A stretch of 64,000 bases of DNA from Bacteroidota bacterium. Lineage in GTDB: Bacteria; Bacteroidota; Bacteroidia; AKYH767-A; OLB10. The first letter of the stretch is position 1. Each line of letters starts with the position of its first letter. The translations under genes were made by a program, and so were the position numbers. Under the pieces are notes generated by a model. It saw nothing but the letters and a program-made list of their open reading frames with translations. It was not told where the DNA came from and made no database searches. The stretch covers positions 1,426,001-1,490,000 of the forward strand of contig CP064983.1 of the NCBI GenBank assembly GCA_016699635.1, written 5' to 3'. Below, in pieces: positions 52,223 through 62,020 of this stretch.

Positions 52223-53214
52223 GTTGTTTTGATATTTCAAGCATGCGTTTTAAAGGTTGTAGTGCTGCCTGCTGCAAATGTTTAGGGATAATTACTTCAG
52301 GTACTTCGTTTTTCATACAGAGATACACTTTCTCTAAAGTATTTAATTTCATATACGGACAATCGTTACATGCACAGTTATTTTCCGGTGGTGCTGGAAT
52401 AAACATTTTTTCAGGTGACTGTTTTTGCATCTGATATAAAATTCCTGACTCTGTAGCTACAATAAATGCTTTAGCAGGATTATCTTTTGTATATTTCAAA
52501 AGTCCTGTTGTGCTTCCAATAAAATCAGCATGACGTAAAACATGGTCTTCACATTCAGGATGTGCAATTACTAACGCTTCGGGATAACGTTCTTTTAACT
52601 GAATAATTTTTTGTTCTGAAAATATCTCATGTACTATACAACTCCCATCCCATAAAACCATATCACGACCAATTTTTTTATTGATGTAGGCTCCAAGATT
52701 TTTGTCAGGTGCAAAAATTATTTTTTGATCAGGTGCAAAACTTTCTACAATTTTTACCACATTGCTTGATGTGCAAATTACATCACTTAAAGCTTTAATT
52801 TCTGCTGTGCAGTTGATGTATGAAATTACAACATGACCGGGATGTTGCTCTTTAAACTTTTTAAAATCATCAGGCGGACAACTACTCGCTAATGAGCAAC
52901 CTGCATTTAAATCGGGTAAAACAACTTTTTATCGGGGTTCAGTAATTTTGCTGTCTCTGCCATGAAATGCACACCGGCAAAACTATCATTGAAGCATTAG
53001 TTTTTTCTGCTTGCTGTGCCAAGCCCAAACTATCACCAGCAAAATCGGCCACATCCTGTATGTCGGACTCCTGATAGTAATGCGCCAGAATAACGGCATT
53101 TTTTTCTTTTTTTAATTTTTCTATTTCTTCAAACAAATCCATGGAGGCAGGAATACTTTCCGGCAAATATCCATGTTTCAAAATAATTTCAGACACTTCA
53201 GTCATTTTAAACAA
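52212..53214 (-). CDS. nadA: Quinolinate synthase (two frameshifts)
   Basis: About 334 residues. [20 protein letters not shown] and [10 protein letters not shown] start the protein. The iron-sulfur cysteines lie in [19 protein letters not shown] and CACNDCPYM, and STTGLLKY also fits the family. It condenses iminoaspartate and dihydroxyacetone phosphate to quinolinate for NAD. Two breaks: near 52985 (four T where MIVFAGVHFM needs five) and near 52930 (five A where PDKKVVLPDL needs six). Both are homopolymer losses in an essential-type gene, so consensus error is likely. Confidence 0.93.
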
Positions 53215-53692
53215 TTATTATTATTAAATATATATAATTAATTTTTTAAAATATTATGTTGTTATAATTAGTCGGTTAATATGTTGTATAACTTTTTTAA
53301 AATGTTATTGCATTTTAAGTTACTGTACATGTACTAACAGTTTATAAACTTTTTATTATAACTAACTTTATGATTAATAAAGGCATAAATATAACTATTA
53401 ACAACGGTTAATAAGCCAATATGTTTATAAAAAACGGTTAATTAAATGTTTATTATGGTGAATGGCTATGTTTATATATTGACTAAAACTTCGTGCTAAA
53501 TTATTTTGAATTAAGTTTAAATCTGATAAGGCATTTTAGAAATAAACATTGCAAACAAAAGAAATGATAATCTATGAACAGAAAATATAAATATGAACAG
53601 GAATGTTGTTAATTTTACACCATTATAAAATACTATTAATCAGCACTAAAATATTTGACTGTTAATAGCAGTTAATAACTTAAATTTATCAA
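53215..53692. other. 478-base AT-rich spacer with repeated GTTAAT motifs
   Basis: No gene seen. CGGTTAAT occurs at 53273, 53406 and 53436, CTGTTAATA at 53659 and CAGTTAATA at 53669; a reversed CTATTAAC lies near 53394. It must contain the promoters of nadA (minus) and rpiB (plus), though no clean TAnnTTTG was found. It could be a regulator-binding region. Confidence 0.45.
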
Positions 53693-54124
53693 ATGCAAAG
53701 TATAATTATAGGTAGCGATCATGCCGGTTTCACATTAAAAGAAGCAATAAAGAAAAGGTTTTCATCAACTTTTCAAATTACAGATAAAGGCACATTCAGT
53801 TCAGATTCTGTTGATTATCCTGACTATGCACATGCAGTTGCCGGAGAGGTTGGTAACGGAAAATATACATTTGGAATTCTTTTATGTGGGAGTGCAAATG
53901 GTGTGGCTATTACAGCTAACAGACATAGTGGTGTAAGAGCTGCAATTTGCTGGATGCCTGAAATTGCCGATTTAGCCAGAAAGCATAATAATGCCAATAT
54001 TATTTGTATTCCGGCACGTTTTGTCAGCGATGAAACAGCTTTTTTAATGATTGAAAAGTTTTTTAGTACTGAGTTTGAAGGAGGTCGGCATCAGAAAAGA
54101 ATAGATAAAATAAACTGCGTTTAA
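53693..54124 (+). CDS. rpiB: Ribose-5-phosphate isomerase B
   Basis: 143 residues. IIGSDHAGFTLKEAI at the start, VDYPDYAHAVA, LCGSANGVAITANRHSGVRA (active-site cysteine loop) and ARKHNNANIICIPARF are RpiB signatures. It interconverts ribose-5-P and ribulose-5-P in the pentose phosphate pathway. A barrel-protein gene follows after 18 bases. Confidence 0.94.
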   Translation: MQSIIIGSDHAGFTLKEAIKKRFSSTFQITDKGTFSSDSVDYPDYAHAVAGEVGNGKYTFGILLCGSANGVAITANRHSGVRAAICWMPEIADLARKHNNANIICIPARFVSDETAFLMIEKFFSTEFEGGRHQKRIDKINCV

Positions 54125-54142
54125 AATAGAAAAAAGATAGCT

Positions 54143-54861
54143 ATGAAATTTAAATTTATACTGCTGATATGTGTACTTCCGTTTTTTGTGAACGCACAGG
54201 ACGAACAGGATACATCAGCAGTAACCTCTAAAAAACAAAAACGTGAAATTCCACGATTTGCAATAAAAGTAACAGGAGGTCTTAGTTGGAGATTAGCTGA
54301 TGTAAGCCCTGACGAGAATGATTTAACAAAAGCCTATATTAAAGATTTGAAAAGCGGAAATGGCTTTGAAATTTCTGCAAAATATTTTTTTAATTCAAAA
54401 TTCGAGTTGGCCTAAAATACAACAGTCATCTTTCAAAGGTCAGATATGATAACATGTATTTCTCCTATAACAATCAAAATTATTTTGGCACGGTGTCTGA
54501 TGATATTTCAATTAATACAATTGCAGTAACTTTTAGCGGAAGAATTTATAACAGACAAAAAACAGGTTACTTTACCTTTGATGGTGGACTTGGTTTGATG
54601 ACTTATAAAGATGATACGAAAATAGCTACCAATAAAGTTAATGTCAAAGGAAACACATTAGGCTTTAATATTTCTGCCGGTGTGGGTGTCAATATTACAA
54701 GAAATTTATGTTTAGTAATAGGTTTTAATTTTATTAATGGAACCTTATCACAATATGATGAAACAGAAAATGGAGTAAAAAAACGTGTTACTTTAAATGA
54801 AAGTGAATATCAAAGTCTTAGCCATATTGATATTTTTGAAGGAATTGTATTTACCTTTTAA
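54143..54861 (+). CDS. Outer-membrane beta-barrel protein (one frameshift)
   Basis: About 239 residues. Signal MKFKFILLICVLPFFVNAQ, then an eight-strand-type barrel: FAIKVTGGLSWRLADV, GFEISAKYFFNSKFELG, YFTFDGGLGLMTYKD, LGFNISAGVGVNITRNL, and a final strand ending in Phe (FEGIVFTF), which suits barrel assembly. The frame breaks at about 54408, where GG replaces the GGG needed for FELGLKYNSHLS. Function unknown. Converges with nosY, 2 bases away. Confidence 0.78.
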
Positions 54862-54863
54862 AT

Positions 54864-55631
54864 CTATAAATCTTTTTTTCTGAATTTACGCACAGCAATC
54901 ATAGTTGGTACAATAATCCATATTAAAAGTATTAGCAGAATAGTAATGGTTCCTTTCTGTGAACCTAAAAACTCATTAAACAAAGCACCTGTATAGCCCA
55001 TAAGTGCTGCATAATCCGTATGAATGAGGATGAGTATTCTAGCTAAATCAACTGGATTAAAAGTAGTCAGTATCATGAGTGGCTTTTCTATTGGATAGTC
55101 ACCAAACTGAAACATTAATAGCAGCAATAAACCATCGTAAAGAATGGTAAAAAACAACCAGATAAAAATTGCAACACCAATTCCCTTAGCTTTATCTTTT
55201 GTAACGATGGAACCAAGAAAAGCCAATGAGGTAAATATCAATGTTAGCAAAATACCGGCTAACAGAAAAATGAACCCTGTGGCATCCGGTGTAAAAAGCA
55301 ATATAGGCAAGCCAATTCCTATTAAAAAAGCCAATGTTAAAGAAAGAACAACACCTGCATAAATACTTGTAATGAGTTTTTTTCTGGAGACAGGTTGTGC
55401 TGTAAGTAACTCAATAAATTCAGATGAATTAAAAATATAGATGGTAGCATAAATAAGGCAGACCAAAGGAACAATAAAGAGAATAATATTTAATAAGCTG
55501 ATTAATCCTTTTGAAGTATTTTCATCAAGATTAAAAATACTGAATCCTGTTACCATCAAAAAAACAAGATAGGCAATTACAACCTTGCTTTTCAGTATGT
55601 CGAGCATGATATATTTAACTATCTTATTCAT
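54864..55631 (-). CDS. nosY: NosY-type ABC transporter permease
   Basis: 255 residues, six membrane segments (VVIAYLVFLMVTGFSIF, LNIILFIVPLVCLIYATIYI, and so on) of the ABC-2 type, ending in a basic tail (VRKFRKKDL). QPVSRKKLI fits the coupling-helix region. With NosF and NosD it supports assembly of the Cu-S centre of N2O reductase. Last gene of the nos operon; overlaps nosF by 8 bases. Confidence 0.92.
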   Translation of the reverse strand: MNKIVKYIMLDILKSKVVIAYLVFLMVTGFSIFNLDENTSKGLISLLNIILFIVPLVCLIYATIYIFNSSEFIELLTAQPVSRKKLITSIYAGVVLSLTLAFLIGIGLPILLFTPDATGFIFLLAGILLTLIFTSLAFLGSIVTKDKAKGIGVAIFIWLFFTILYDGLLLLLMFQFGDYPIEKPLMILTTFNPVDLARILILIHTDYAALMGYTGALFNEFLGSQKGTITILLILLIWIIVPTMIAVRKFRKKDL

Positions 55632-56337
55632 TATTGTTTTTTAAAATGGTTGTAATAACTTTAGAAACAGATTTCTCCCCTGTTTGAAGTTGAAGCTCTT
55701 CTAATTTTTTATGAAACATCAATTCCCCTTCCCTGAAAAAGATAATTTCCGAAACCAACTCATCAAGTTCACTAAGAATGTGTGATGTAATAATTATCAG
55801 TTTGCCATTATTTTTTTCTGTTTTGACTTTTTCTTTAAGTATCTCTGATGATAAAGGGTCGAGTCCGGCAGTTGGTTCATCAAGAATAATAATTTTAGGA
55901 CGAAACAGAAATGCAAGACAGGCACTCACTTTTTGTCTTGTGCCACCTGATAAAGTTCCCATACGTTTATGAAAAATAGATTTCATATTAAACGCATCGA
56001 GTAAGTCAGTGTCTGCATGATTCATTTGCTCTTTACGCATATCCATAATCATTTCAAACACCTGACCAATATTCATATTTTCGGGATAACGACCAATCTG
56101 CGGCATATATCCAATCTGACTGCGATAGCTGTCGTCATTCTTAATATCTGTGTTGTTAACTTTTATTGTGCCCGATTCGGGCAACACCATTCCTAAAACA
56201 GATTTAATAAATGTTGTTTTACCAGAAGCATTAGGTCCAAGTAACGCAACAGAGCTGTTGTTTTCAAGCTTTATTGATATATCTTTTAATACCCTGAGTT
56301 TACCAAAAGTTTTGTTGATGTTTATGGTTTCTATCAC
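55624..56337 (-). CDS. nosF: NosF-type ABC transporter ATP-binding protein
   Basis: 237 residues. Walker A LLGPNASGKTTFIK, Q-loop YMPQIGRYPENMN, signature LSGGTRQKVS, Walker B IIILDEPTAGLDPLS and H-loop ITSHILSELDEL are all intact. Energises the NosDFY complex. Overlaps nosD by 4 bases and nosY by 8. Confidence 0.94.
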   Translation of the reverse strand: MIETININKTFGKLRVLKDISIKLENNSSVALLGPNASGKTTFIKSVLGMVLPESGTIKVNNTDIKNDDSYRSQIGYMPQIGRYPENMNIGQVFEMIMDMRKEQMNHADTDLLDAFNMKSIFHKRMGTLSGGTRQKVSACLAFLFRPKIIILDEPTAGLDPLSSEILKEKVKTEKNNGKLIIITSHILSELDELVSEIIFFREGELMFHKKLEELQLQTGEKSVSKVITTILKNNNE

Positions 56338-57592
56338 AGTGCTACAGGTTTCATTAATGGTTTATTATCTACTAAATTTTCCGGTGCAATGCTTGGAATA
56401 ATTTTTTCGCTGCGGTCAAGTAAAAACACAATTAAACTTCTTATAAATATTGAAGCAATAGGAATATTTTCTGTAACCATCGAAAACAGACTTACCGGTC
56501 TGTAGGGTACATCTCCAACACCATCTCTTTTCAAATCATAACCTTCATATTTATCCCAGTAGTTACCATCAAAGTTATTTAAAACCAATGAGCCATTGGT
56601 TGCAACATCAAATGTGTTTCCGTTAAAATTATTATCGTGAACTGTGTTGTTACTACAGCTTGCCTGAACACGCAAGGCATATCCATTTTTATAGAAACTG
56701 TTTTTTGTGATATGAAGTCTGTTTGTTCCTTCCATCAAAACTCCGGTTGTGTTGTTTTCAAACATGTTGTCTTTTATATCTCCGTCAGATATTTCTTTTA
56801 ACAACAAACCATAGGCAGAAGCTCCTCTGTTCATACTAAATAAATTATAATACATTGAAATATGATTGGAAAACATGACAGCAACACCAGCACCATTATC
56901 AGTAAATTTATTGTCTATGTATGAATCTTTGTTTGAGAACATAAAATGTAAGCCATAACGTAAATTATTATAACTGTTATTTTTTTCAATATGTGAGTTT
57001 TCTACAAATTCAAAATATATACCATCTCTATGACCAGAAATGTCATTATTTTTTATAGATGCATACTGGCACTTCCAAAGATGAATAGCATTGCCGGTAG
57101 ATTGTTCATCAGTTCCCGGTGTTCCACGAATGGTATTATTTTCTATTCTGAAATTATCACAATTGGCAATATGTATTGCAAAATAAGAGTTAATGAGCGT
57201 ATTGTTTTTAATTAGAAACTGCCGGCTGTTCATGACTTTAATACCGGCCAAATCTTTCATAGAGGAATAACCTGAATTTTTAATTGTTAGTCCGGTAACT
57301 AATACACTGTTTGCATCAATTGTTAAGACCTCAAACTTATTTTCTCCATCAAGGACAGGATTGTCAACACCAATGAGTGACAGCGTTTTTTCTACTAGGA
57401 TGTTTTGCTCTTTATAAAGACCTGAATGGATAAAAAGTGTATCAAAAGGTTTAGCTTTAGCAACCCCTTCTTTAATGGACTTAATTGAAAATTTTTTCCG
57501 ATTTTTAAAACACCTGCCTGCGATTTGCCTGAAAAAAACAGAAGAATCAGAAAACATTTTACAACAACAAACAGTGCTCTATTTAATTTCAT
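56334..57592 (-). CDS. nosD: NosD periplasmic copper-centre assembly protein (one frameshift)
   Basis: About 420 residues from ATG 57592 (MKLNRALFVVVKCFLILLFF signal). A CASH/right-handed beta-helix with N-rich rungs (NSYFAIHIANCDNFRIENN, DGIYFEFVENSHIEKNNSY), then the NosD C-terminal signature DGNYWDKYEGYDLKRDGVGD and PYRPVSLFSMV. The frame breaks at the A-run about 57493-57498: one more A gives GKKFSIKSIKEG. Delivers copper/sulfur for the CuZ site with NosFY. Overlaps the end of nosL by 14 bases. Confidence 0.93.
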
Positions 57593-58008
57593 TCTGAACA
57601 AAATTCCAGTCAACTAATACACCACCATCATCTTTCAATAGTTTTTCGGCTTCTTCTTTTAGTAGCAAAAGCAGCAAAGCCGCTATTCATTGGCGTACGA
57701 AGGTTGTCGCTTTTTAAATAGACGGCATCAGCTGCATTCATCAAATCAATCTGATCAAAATAATTTACAACATATAATTTTGCAGAACCTGCATCTACGT
57801 TAGATGATTGTCTGCTCCATTGCAACATGCAGTTAATATCATCAAATTTATATATACGTCCTTTATTTGATATTATTTCTGCACCAAAACGAGTATCTGC
57901 TATGGGCATTTTGCAGTGTACACAAGCATCTTTACCGGCAACTAATGGTTCAGGCTTTGTTGTACATGATACAATAAGAAGAGAAATAAAAATGAATGTC
58001 CACCTCAT
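57579..58008 (-). CDS. nosL: NosL copper-binding lipoprotein (frameshift near the end)
   Basis: About 143 residues. Lipobox SLLIVSC, then CVHCKMPIADTRFGAEI, the NosL copper-binding motif, and YKFDDINCMLQW. The frame shifts at about 57660: AAAA for AAA in ATKEEAEKLLKDDG. The corrected tail ends DWNFVQNEIK at 57579. NosL is an outer- or inner-membrane-anchored Cu(I) chaperone for NosZ. Confidence 0.93.
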
Positions 58009-58020
58009 ACACTTTATTAT

Positions 58021-58596
58021 TTAAGATTTACTTTTTCTTAATCCCATTGCCCAGATAATAGCACAGATAAGTGCAGAGCCAATGACAATATATCCACCTA
58101 CATCAGGCATAGAGTGTGCATCAAAATTCAACAATTGTTTATGTCCTAAAATTGGAGGCTGATAAACTAATCCGGGAATTTTAATAGGTGCATTAGGATC
58201 AAGATTATGTCCATAATCATAACCCCACTGATAGAAATCGTAGAGCGCAAGAATGCCACATATAACAGAAACTACGAGGTAACTAAACAATATTTTACGA
58301 CTACCGGTAATGGCTATCACTAACCCATAAACAATGAATGCAGCTACAATATATTTCAGGAATGCAAATTCCGGAAACATCTCTACGCTAATTTTTTTCA
58401 TGCCTATATAGTGGTTCAAACCATTAATAACCTCTACGTCACCCGTTAGTTTATCGAGCCATATTTTCATTACCAACCCTTCAGGATATTGTGGGGCAAA
58501 CAAATCAATTCGCCAGATGGGTACGAAAAATGAAATAGCTATAAGTAATGAAGAGATAGCAATGATAACTCTTGATACACCGTTTATTTTTGTCAT
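58021..58596 (-). CDS. Membrane protein of the nos operon, unknown function
   Basis: 191 residues with four membrane segments (near 8-26, 80-97, 103-120 and 167-184). A loop after the first has PIWRIDLFAPQYPEGLVMKI; the loop after the third is Pro/His-rich (GHNLDPNAPIKIPGLVYQPP, LGHKQLLNFDAHSMPDVGGY) and could bind metal. It lies between the fasciclin gene and nosL, 12 bases before nosL, so a role in N2O reductase maturation or electron transfer is likely by context. No named family recognised. Confidence 0.8.
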   Translation of the reverse strand: MTKINGVSRVIIAISSLLIAISFFVPIWRIDLFAPQYPEGLVMKIWLDKLTGDVEVINGLNHYIGMKKISVEMFPEFAFLKYIVAAFIVYGLVIAITGSRKILFSYLVVSVICGILALYDFYQWGYDYGHNLDPNAPIKIPGLVYQPPILGHKQLLNFDAHSMPDVGGYIVIGSALICAIIWAMGLRKSKS

Positions 58597-58633
58597 AAAA
58601 ATTTGTATTTAATTTTACCTCCTAAGAATTAAA

Positions 58634-59199
58634 TTATTTATCAGGTGGCAATAAAACTGCATCAATAACATGTATCACCCCATTTGCTGCAGGAATGGTA
58701 GCAATGATATTTGCCTGATTGTTAATCATTATTTTATTGTCTTTATTTGAAATAGTAATGTTTTTCAAATTAGCCTGATTGATTGTTTGTCCATCTGTAA
58801 GCATCTCTGGTTTAAAAACACCAAGTGAAACATGATACTCAAGAATATCCTGAAGTTTAGCTTTATTTTCAGGTTTCATTAAATCATCTACTGTACCTGC
58901 TGGTAACTTATTAAACGCTTCATTAGTAGGTGCAAAAACAGTAAATGGGCCTGCATTTGAAAGAGAAGTTACATAGTCACTACTGTTTGAGTGCTGCTAC
59001 TAAAGTAGAATGGTCTGCTTGAGCCTACTGCAATCTTAACAATATCTTTTTGCGAATCATCGTCTATAACAGCTTCCTGTCCGCCAGCTTGTGTTTCTTC
59101 AGTGGTTGTTGTTGATTGTTGGTTTTCTGCTGCGGGAGGATTACAGCTAAATGCTACTGATGCAGCAAACATTACTCCCATTAATAATTTTGTGTTCAT
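58634..59199 (-). CDS. Fasciclin (FAS1) domain lipoprotein in the nos operon (two frameshifts)
   Basis: About 188 residues. Signal with SVAFSC lipobox, a T/E/Q-rich linker, then a FAS1 domain: GPFTVFAPTNEAFNKLPAGT, ILEYHVSLGVFKPEML and the final IHVIDAVLLPPDK. The frame breaks near 59020 (VGSSDHSTLVAALKQ expected) and near 58985 (SDYVTSLSNAG expected). FAS1 domains mediate protein-protein or surface contact. Its place directly behind nosZ suggests it interacts with the reductase or holds it in the envelope (inference). Confidence 0.85.
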
Positions 59200-59221
59200 A
59201 ATAATCTTTAGTTTTTATAAA

Positions 59222-59251
59222 GCACCTCGTTGGTAGTGAACAACGAGGTGC
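59222..59251 (-). terminator. Strong hairpin between nosZ and the fasciclin gene
   Basis: GCACCTCGTTG and CAACGAGGTGC form an 11-bp stem with an 8-base loop. On the minus strand it is followed by TTTATAAAAAC, a poor T-tract. It may be a partial terminator or an mRNA-stability element that keeps nosZ expression higher than the downstream maturation genes. Confidence 0.6.
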
Positions 59252-59279
59252 GTTGTGTTATATTTATTAAATTAAAGAT

Positions 59280-61263
59280 TTAGTTGATAGGGGGTTGATT
59301 TGTACCTGTGCTGAAAGTCAACGGTACATTAGAATTAGCGGGACTGATTCTGATGTAGCCTTGCATTTCCTGATGTAATGCAGAACAGAAGTCTGTACAG
59401 TAGAATGGGAATACACCTACTCTGTCCGGTTTCCACATTAAGGTTGATGTTTCTCCCGGCATGATTAATAACTCAGCATTATTAGCACCTTTTACAGCAA
59501 AGCCGTGTGGAACATCCCAGTCTTGCTCTAAGTTAGTTACGTGGAAGTAAACAACATCACCCAATTTAACACCTTCAATATTATCAGGAACAAAGTGTGA
59601 ACGGATAGAAGACATATAAACATGCACTTCATTTCCTTTTCTTTCAACTTTAGCTTCTTTTTCACCTTTCGTTACGTAAGGGTGATGATTTTCTTCAATC
59701 TTATAAATTTTTGTAGAATTTTTAGATAGTAATTCTGCAGGAATAGCTTCTGCATAGTGTGGCTCACCAATTGTTGGGAAGTCTAATATAAGTTTCATCT
59801 TATCGCCACTGATATCATAAAGCTGTGCACTCTGTGTCAACTCGGACCTGTTGGCAGATAACGATCTTTGTAATTTTATTATAAGCAATTACATATTTAC
59901 CCCAAGGCTTTTTAGTTGGACCACCTGGGACGCATAAGTGACCAACAGAATAATAAGTAGGTACACGGTCAAGTACTGATAAATCACTCAAACGCCATTT
60001 AACAATCTCTGATGATACAAAGAATGAAGTATAGGCATTTCCATTTGCATCAAACTCTGTGTGCAATGGTCCAAGACCTGGCTTTTTAACTTCACCATGT
60101 AATACTGCATCATATTTTAAAACAGGTAAGCCATCATAATCGCCTTCAAAATTTTTAGCGTTTATTGCTTCTTGCATTTTTGTAAATGAGAATACAGGAA
60201 TAACTGCAGCCAATTTACCGCTACCAACAATATATTCACCTGTTGGATCAGTATCACAACCGTGTGGTGATTTTGGACAAGGCATCAGATAAACCATATC
60301 AGGACAATCTTTTGGATCGAGCATGATTACCTCTTTTTCAATAGTTGAAGTAGCTGTGTGTGTTTTATCATCAAAAGTATTGTGAGCGTAAGAAACACTC
60401 TTTTTAACACCCTTTCCGGCTTTTACATATTCTTCGGCTTTTTTCCAGTTAACAGCCATAATAAAGTCTTTGTCAAACTTCGAGGCATTAACTTCAAGTA
60501 GCGTATTTGCTCTTTCAGAATTGTAACAACTGAAGAAGAACCAACCGTGAGATTTACCTTTTCCTGCACGAGACAAGTCAAAGTCAACACCGGGTAGTAA
60601 TATCTGGAATGCAATTCCCATTTTTCCTGATTCTTTATCTACATTGATAAAGCTTACAGTACCTTTAAAATTCTCTTTATAAGTATTAATCGGAACGTCT
60701 GTTGTTCCATTAGTCATCGGTACACTAAAACGGGTACCGGCAACTACATACTCAGAATTTTCAGTAATAAATGGTGAGGAGTGATTTCCTGCACTGTTAG
60801 GAATTTCAATGATTTCTGCTGTTCTGAAAGTTTTCAAATCAATACGTGCAATACGCGGAGTGTTGTTTGCATTGCCAAAAGCCCAGCGACCATCATGAAT
60901 ACCATCAGTTTCTGATAAAGAAATGTGGTGCAAATCATCCCAGGGAACAAATCCATGTGAAGTGTTTAGCATAGCCTTAGATTCTTCGCTGTAGCCATAT
61001 CCTTTTTCAGGATCTACAGAAAAAACAGGAATTACCCTGAACAGTCTTCCAGAAGGCAATCCATAAATACTCATTTGCCCACTAAAACCTCCTGATACGA
61101 TGTTGTAAAACTCATCATATTTACCGGGAGCTACATAGGCCTTTTGTGCAGCATCACCCGATGTGGCTGTACTCACATTTTTAGGCTTGCACGATGGCAT
61201 TACAGCAATTGTAATTACAGCTGCTGATGCCAATAATACATTTTTAATTTCCGATTGTTTCAT
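59280..61263 (-). CDS. nosZ: Nitrous oxide reductase, clade II type (two frameshifts)
   Basis: About 661 residues. The N-terminus MKQSEIKNVLLASAAVITIA then MPSC looks like a Sec/lipoprotein signal without a twin arginine, as in clade II NosZ. CuZ-site histidines occur in DDLHHISLSETDGIHDGRWA, NSAGNHSSPF, KSPHGCDTDPTGEYIV and GPLHTEFDANGNAY. The C-terminal CuA domain has DVPHGFAV and FYCTDFCSALHQEMQGY, with both cysteines, His and Met. Two missing bases near 59885 and 59855 (ITKDRYLPTGPELTQSAQ expected, A4 to A3 and GG to G) break the frame. Reduces N2O to N2 in the periplasm with electrons from cytochromes. Confidence 0.96.
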
Positions 61264-61288
61264 AATATTTAATTTATTTTATAGTTCC

Positions 61289-61801
61289 TTACTTTACACC
61301 ATCATTCTCACGCATGTACTCATAGACATGACGTGCATCATCATCACTCAACCCTTGATTAGGCATACGCACCAAACATTCTTCCAATAGTCCCTTTGCA
61401 ATAGCATCTTTATCTAACATTTCATCAGGGTTTGTAGAAAAGTTCATAATCCACTCTACAGATCTTTTTCCGGTAACACCTTTCCAGCCCGGTCCCACAA
61501 GTTTCTCATCGGTTAACTTATGACAGGCTGAACATTTTACATCATAAACGGATTTACCTGCATCTGCCATTTGTTTATCAAGTTTTGGATCTACTTTTAC
61601 ATCAGTAAACTTTCCAAGACCCTTTCCATCATCTGCTACCTTAGTGTCTTCTTTTTGTTTTTCTTCTTCGTAATACTGATTCATTTCTTTTGACTCAGCA
61701 GCTTTTTCTTCTTTTGGCGCAGAACCGCCACAAGCAGCAAAAAGGGTTATGCCCATTCCGGCAATCATTAAATTGATTAAGTGTTTTTGAATTGATTTCA
61801 T
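61289..61801 (-). CDS. Cytochrome c lipoprotein, electron donor candidate for NosZ
   Basis: 170 residues from ATG 61801, chosen because it starts at the signal and fits the promoter. Lipobox LFAAC, a charged K/E linker of about 60 residues, then a class I cytochrome c domain: CSACHKLTDEKLVGPGWKG, WIMNFSTNPDEML and axial Met in CLVRMPNQGLSDDDA. First gene of the nos operon, 25 bases before nosZ. Position and type suggest it passes electrons to the CuA site. Confidence 0.9.
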   Translation of the reverse strand: MKSIQKHLINLMIAGMGITLFAACGGSAPKEEKAAESKEMNQYYEEEKQKEDTKVADDGKGLGKFTDVKVDPKLDKQMADAGKSVYDVKCSACHKLTDEKLVGPGWKGVTGKRSVEWIMNFSTNPDEMLDKDAIAKGLLEECLVRMPNQGLSDDDARHVYEYMRENDGVK

Positions 61802-61831
61802 ATTGATGATTTGAATTAAAATTTTACGTGA

Positions 61832-61863
61832 CAAAAGTATAAATAATTAACAGGGTGTTCAAA
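61832..61863 (-). promoter_or_regulatory. Promoter of the nos operon
   Basis: Minus strand: TTTG (61860-61863), 20 bases, TACTTTTG (61832-61839), then about 30 bases to the cytochrome ATG. One of the best consensus promoters in the window. Confidence 0.7.
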
Positions 61864-61877
61864 ATAAGTTAATATGA

Positions 61878-61891
61878 TTGATGTCACATAA
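61878..61891 (-). promoter_or_regulatory. Possible Crp/Fnr-type site upstream of nos
   Basis: Minus strand TTATGTGACATCAA has one perfect half (ATCAA) of the FNR-type TTGAT-N4-ATCAA. Its centre is about 60 bases upstream of the expected transcript start, a usual activator position. The other half is poor. Confidence 0.3.
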
Positions 61892-62020
61892 ACTATTGAT
61901 AATTACATGTAGCGTAAACTGCTTTTCAGCATGTTTCCTTAATGAATCTAAACCCCCTAAAAAAGTATCAGGATAAAATAAATATACTGTGTGTTTTGCT
62001 GTCCGTTTTAGCAATACATT

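Noticed and set aside
53215..53692. Chromosome replication origin
   Set aside because: AT-rich with repeats, but no TTATCCACA-type DnaA boxes and no dnaA, dnaN or gidA nearby.
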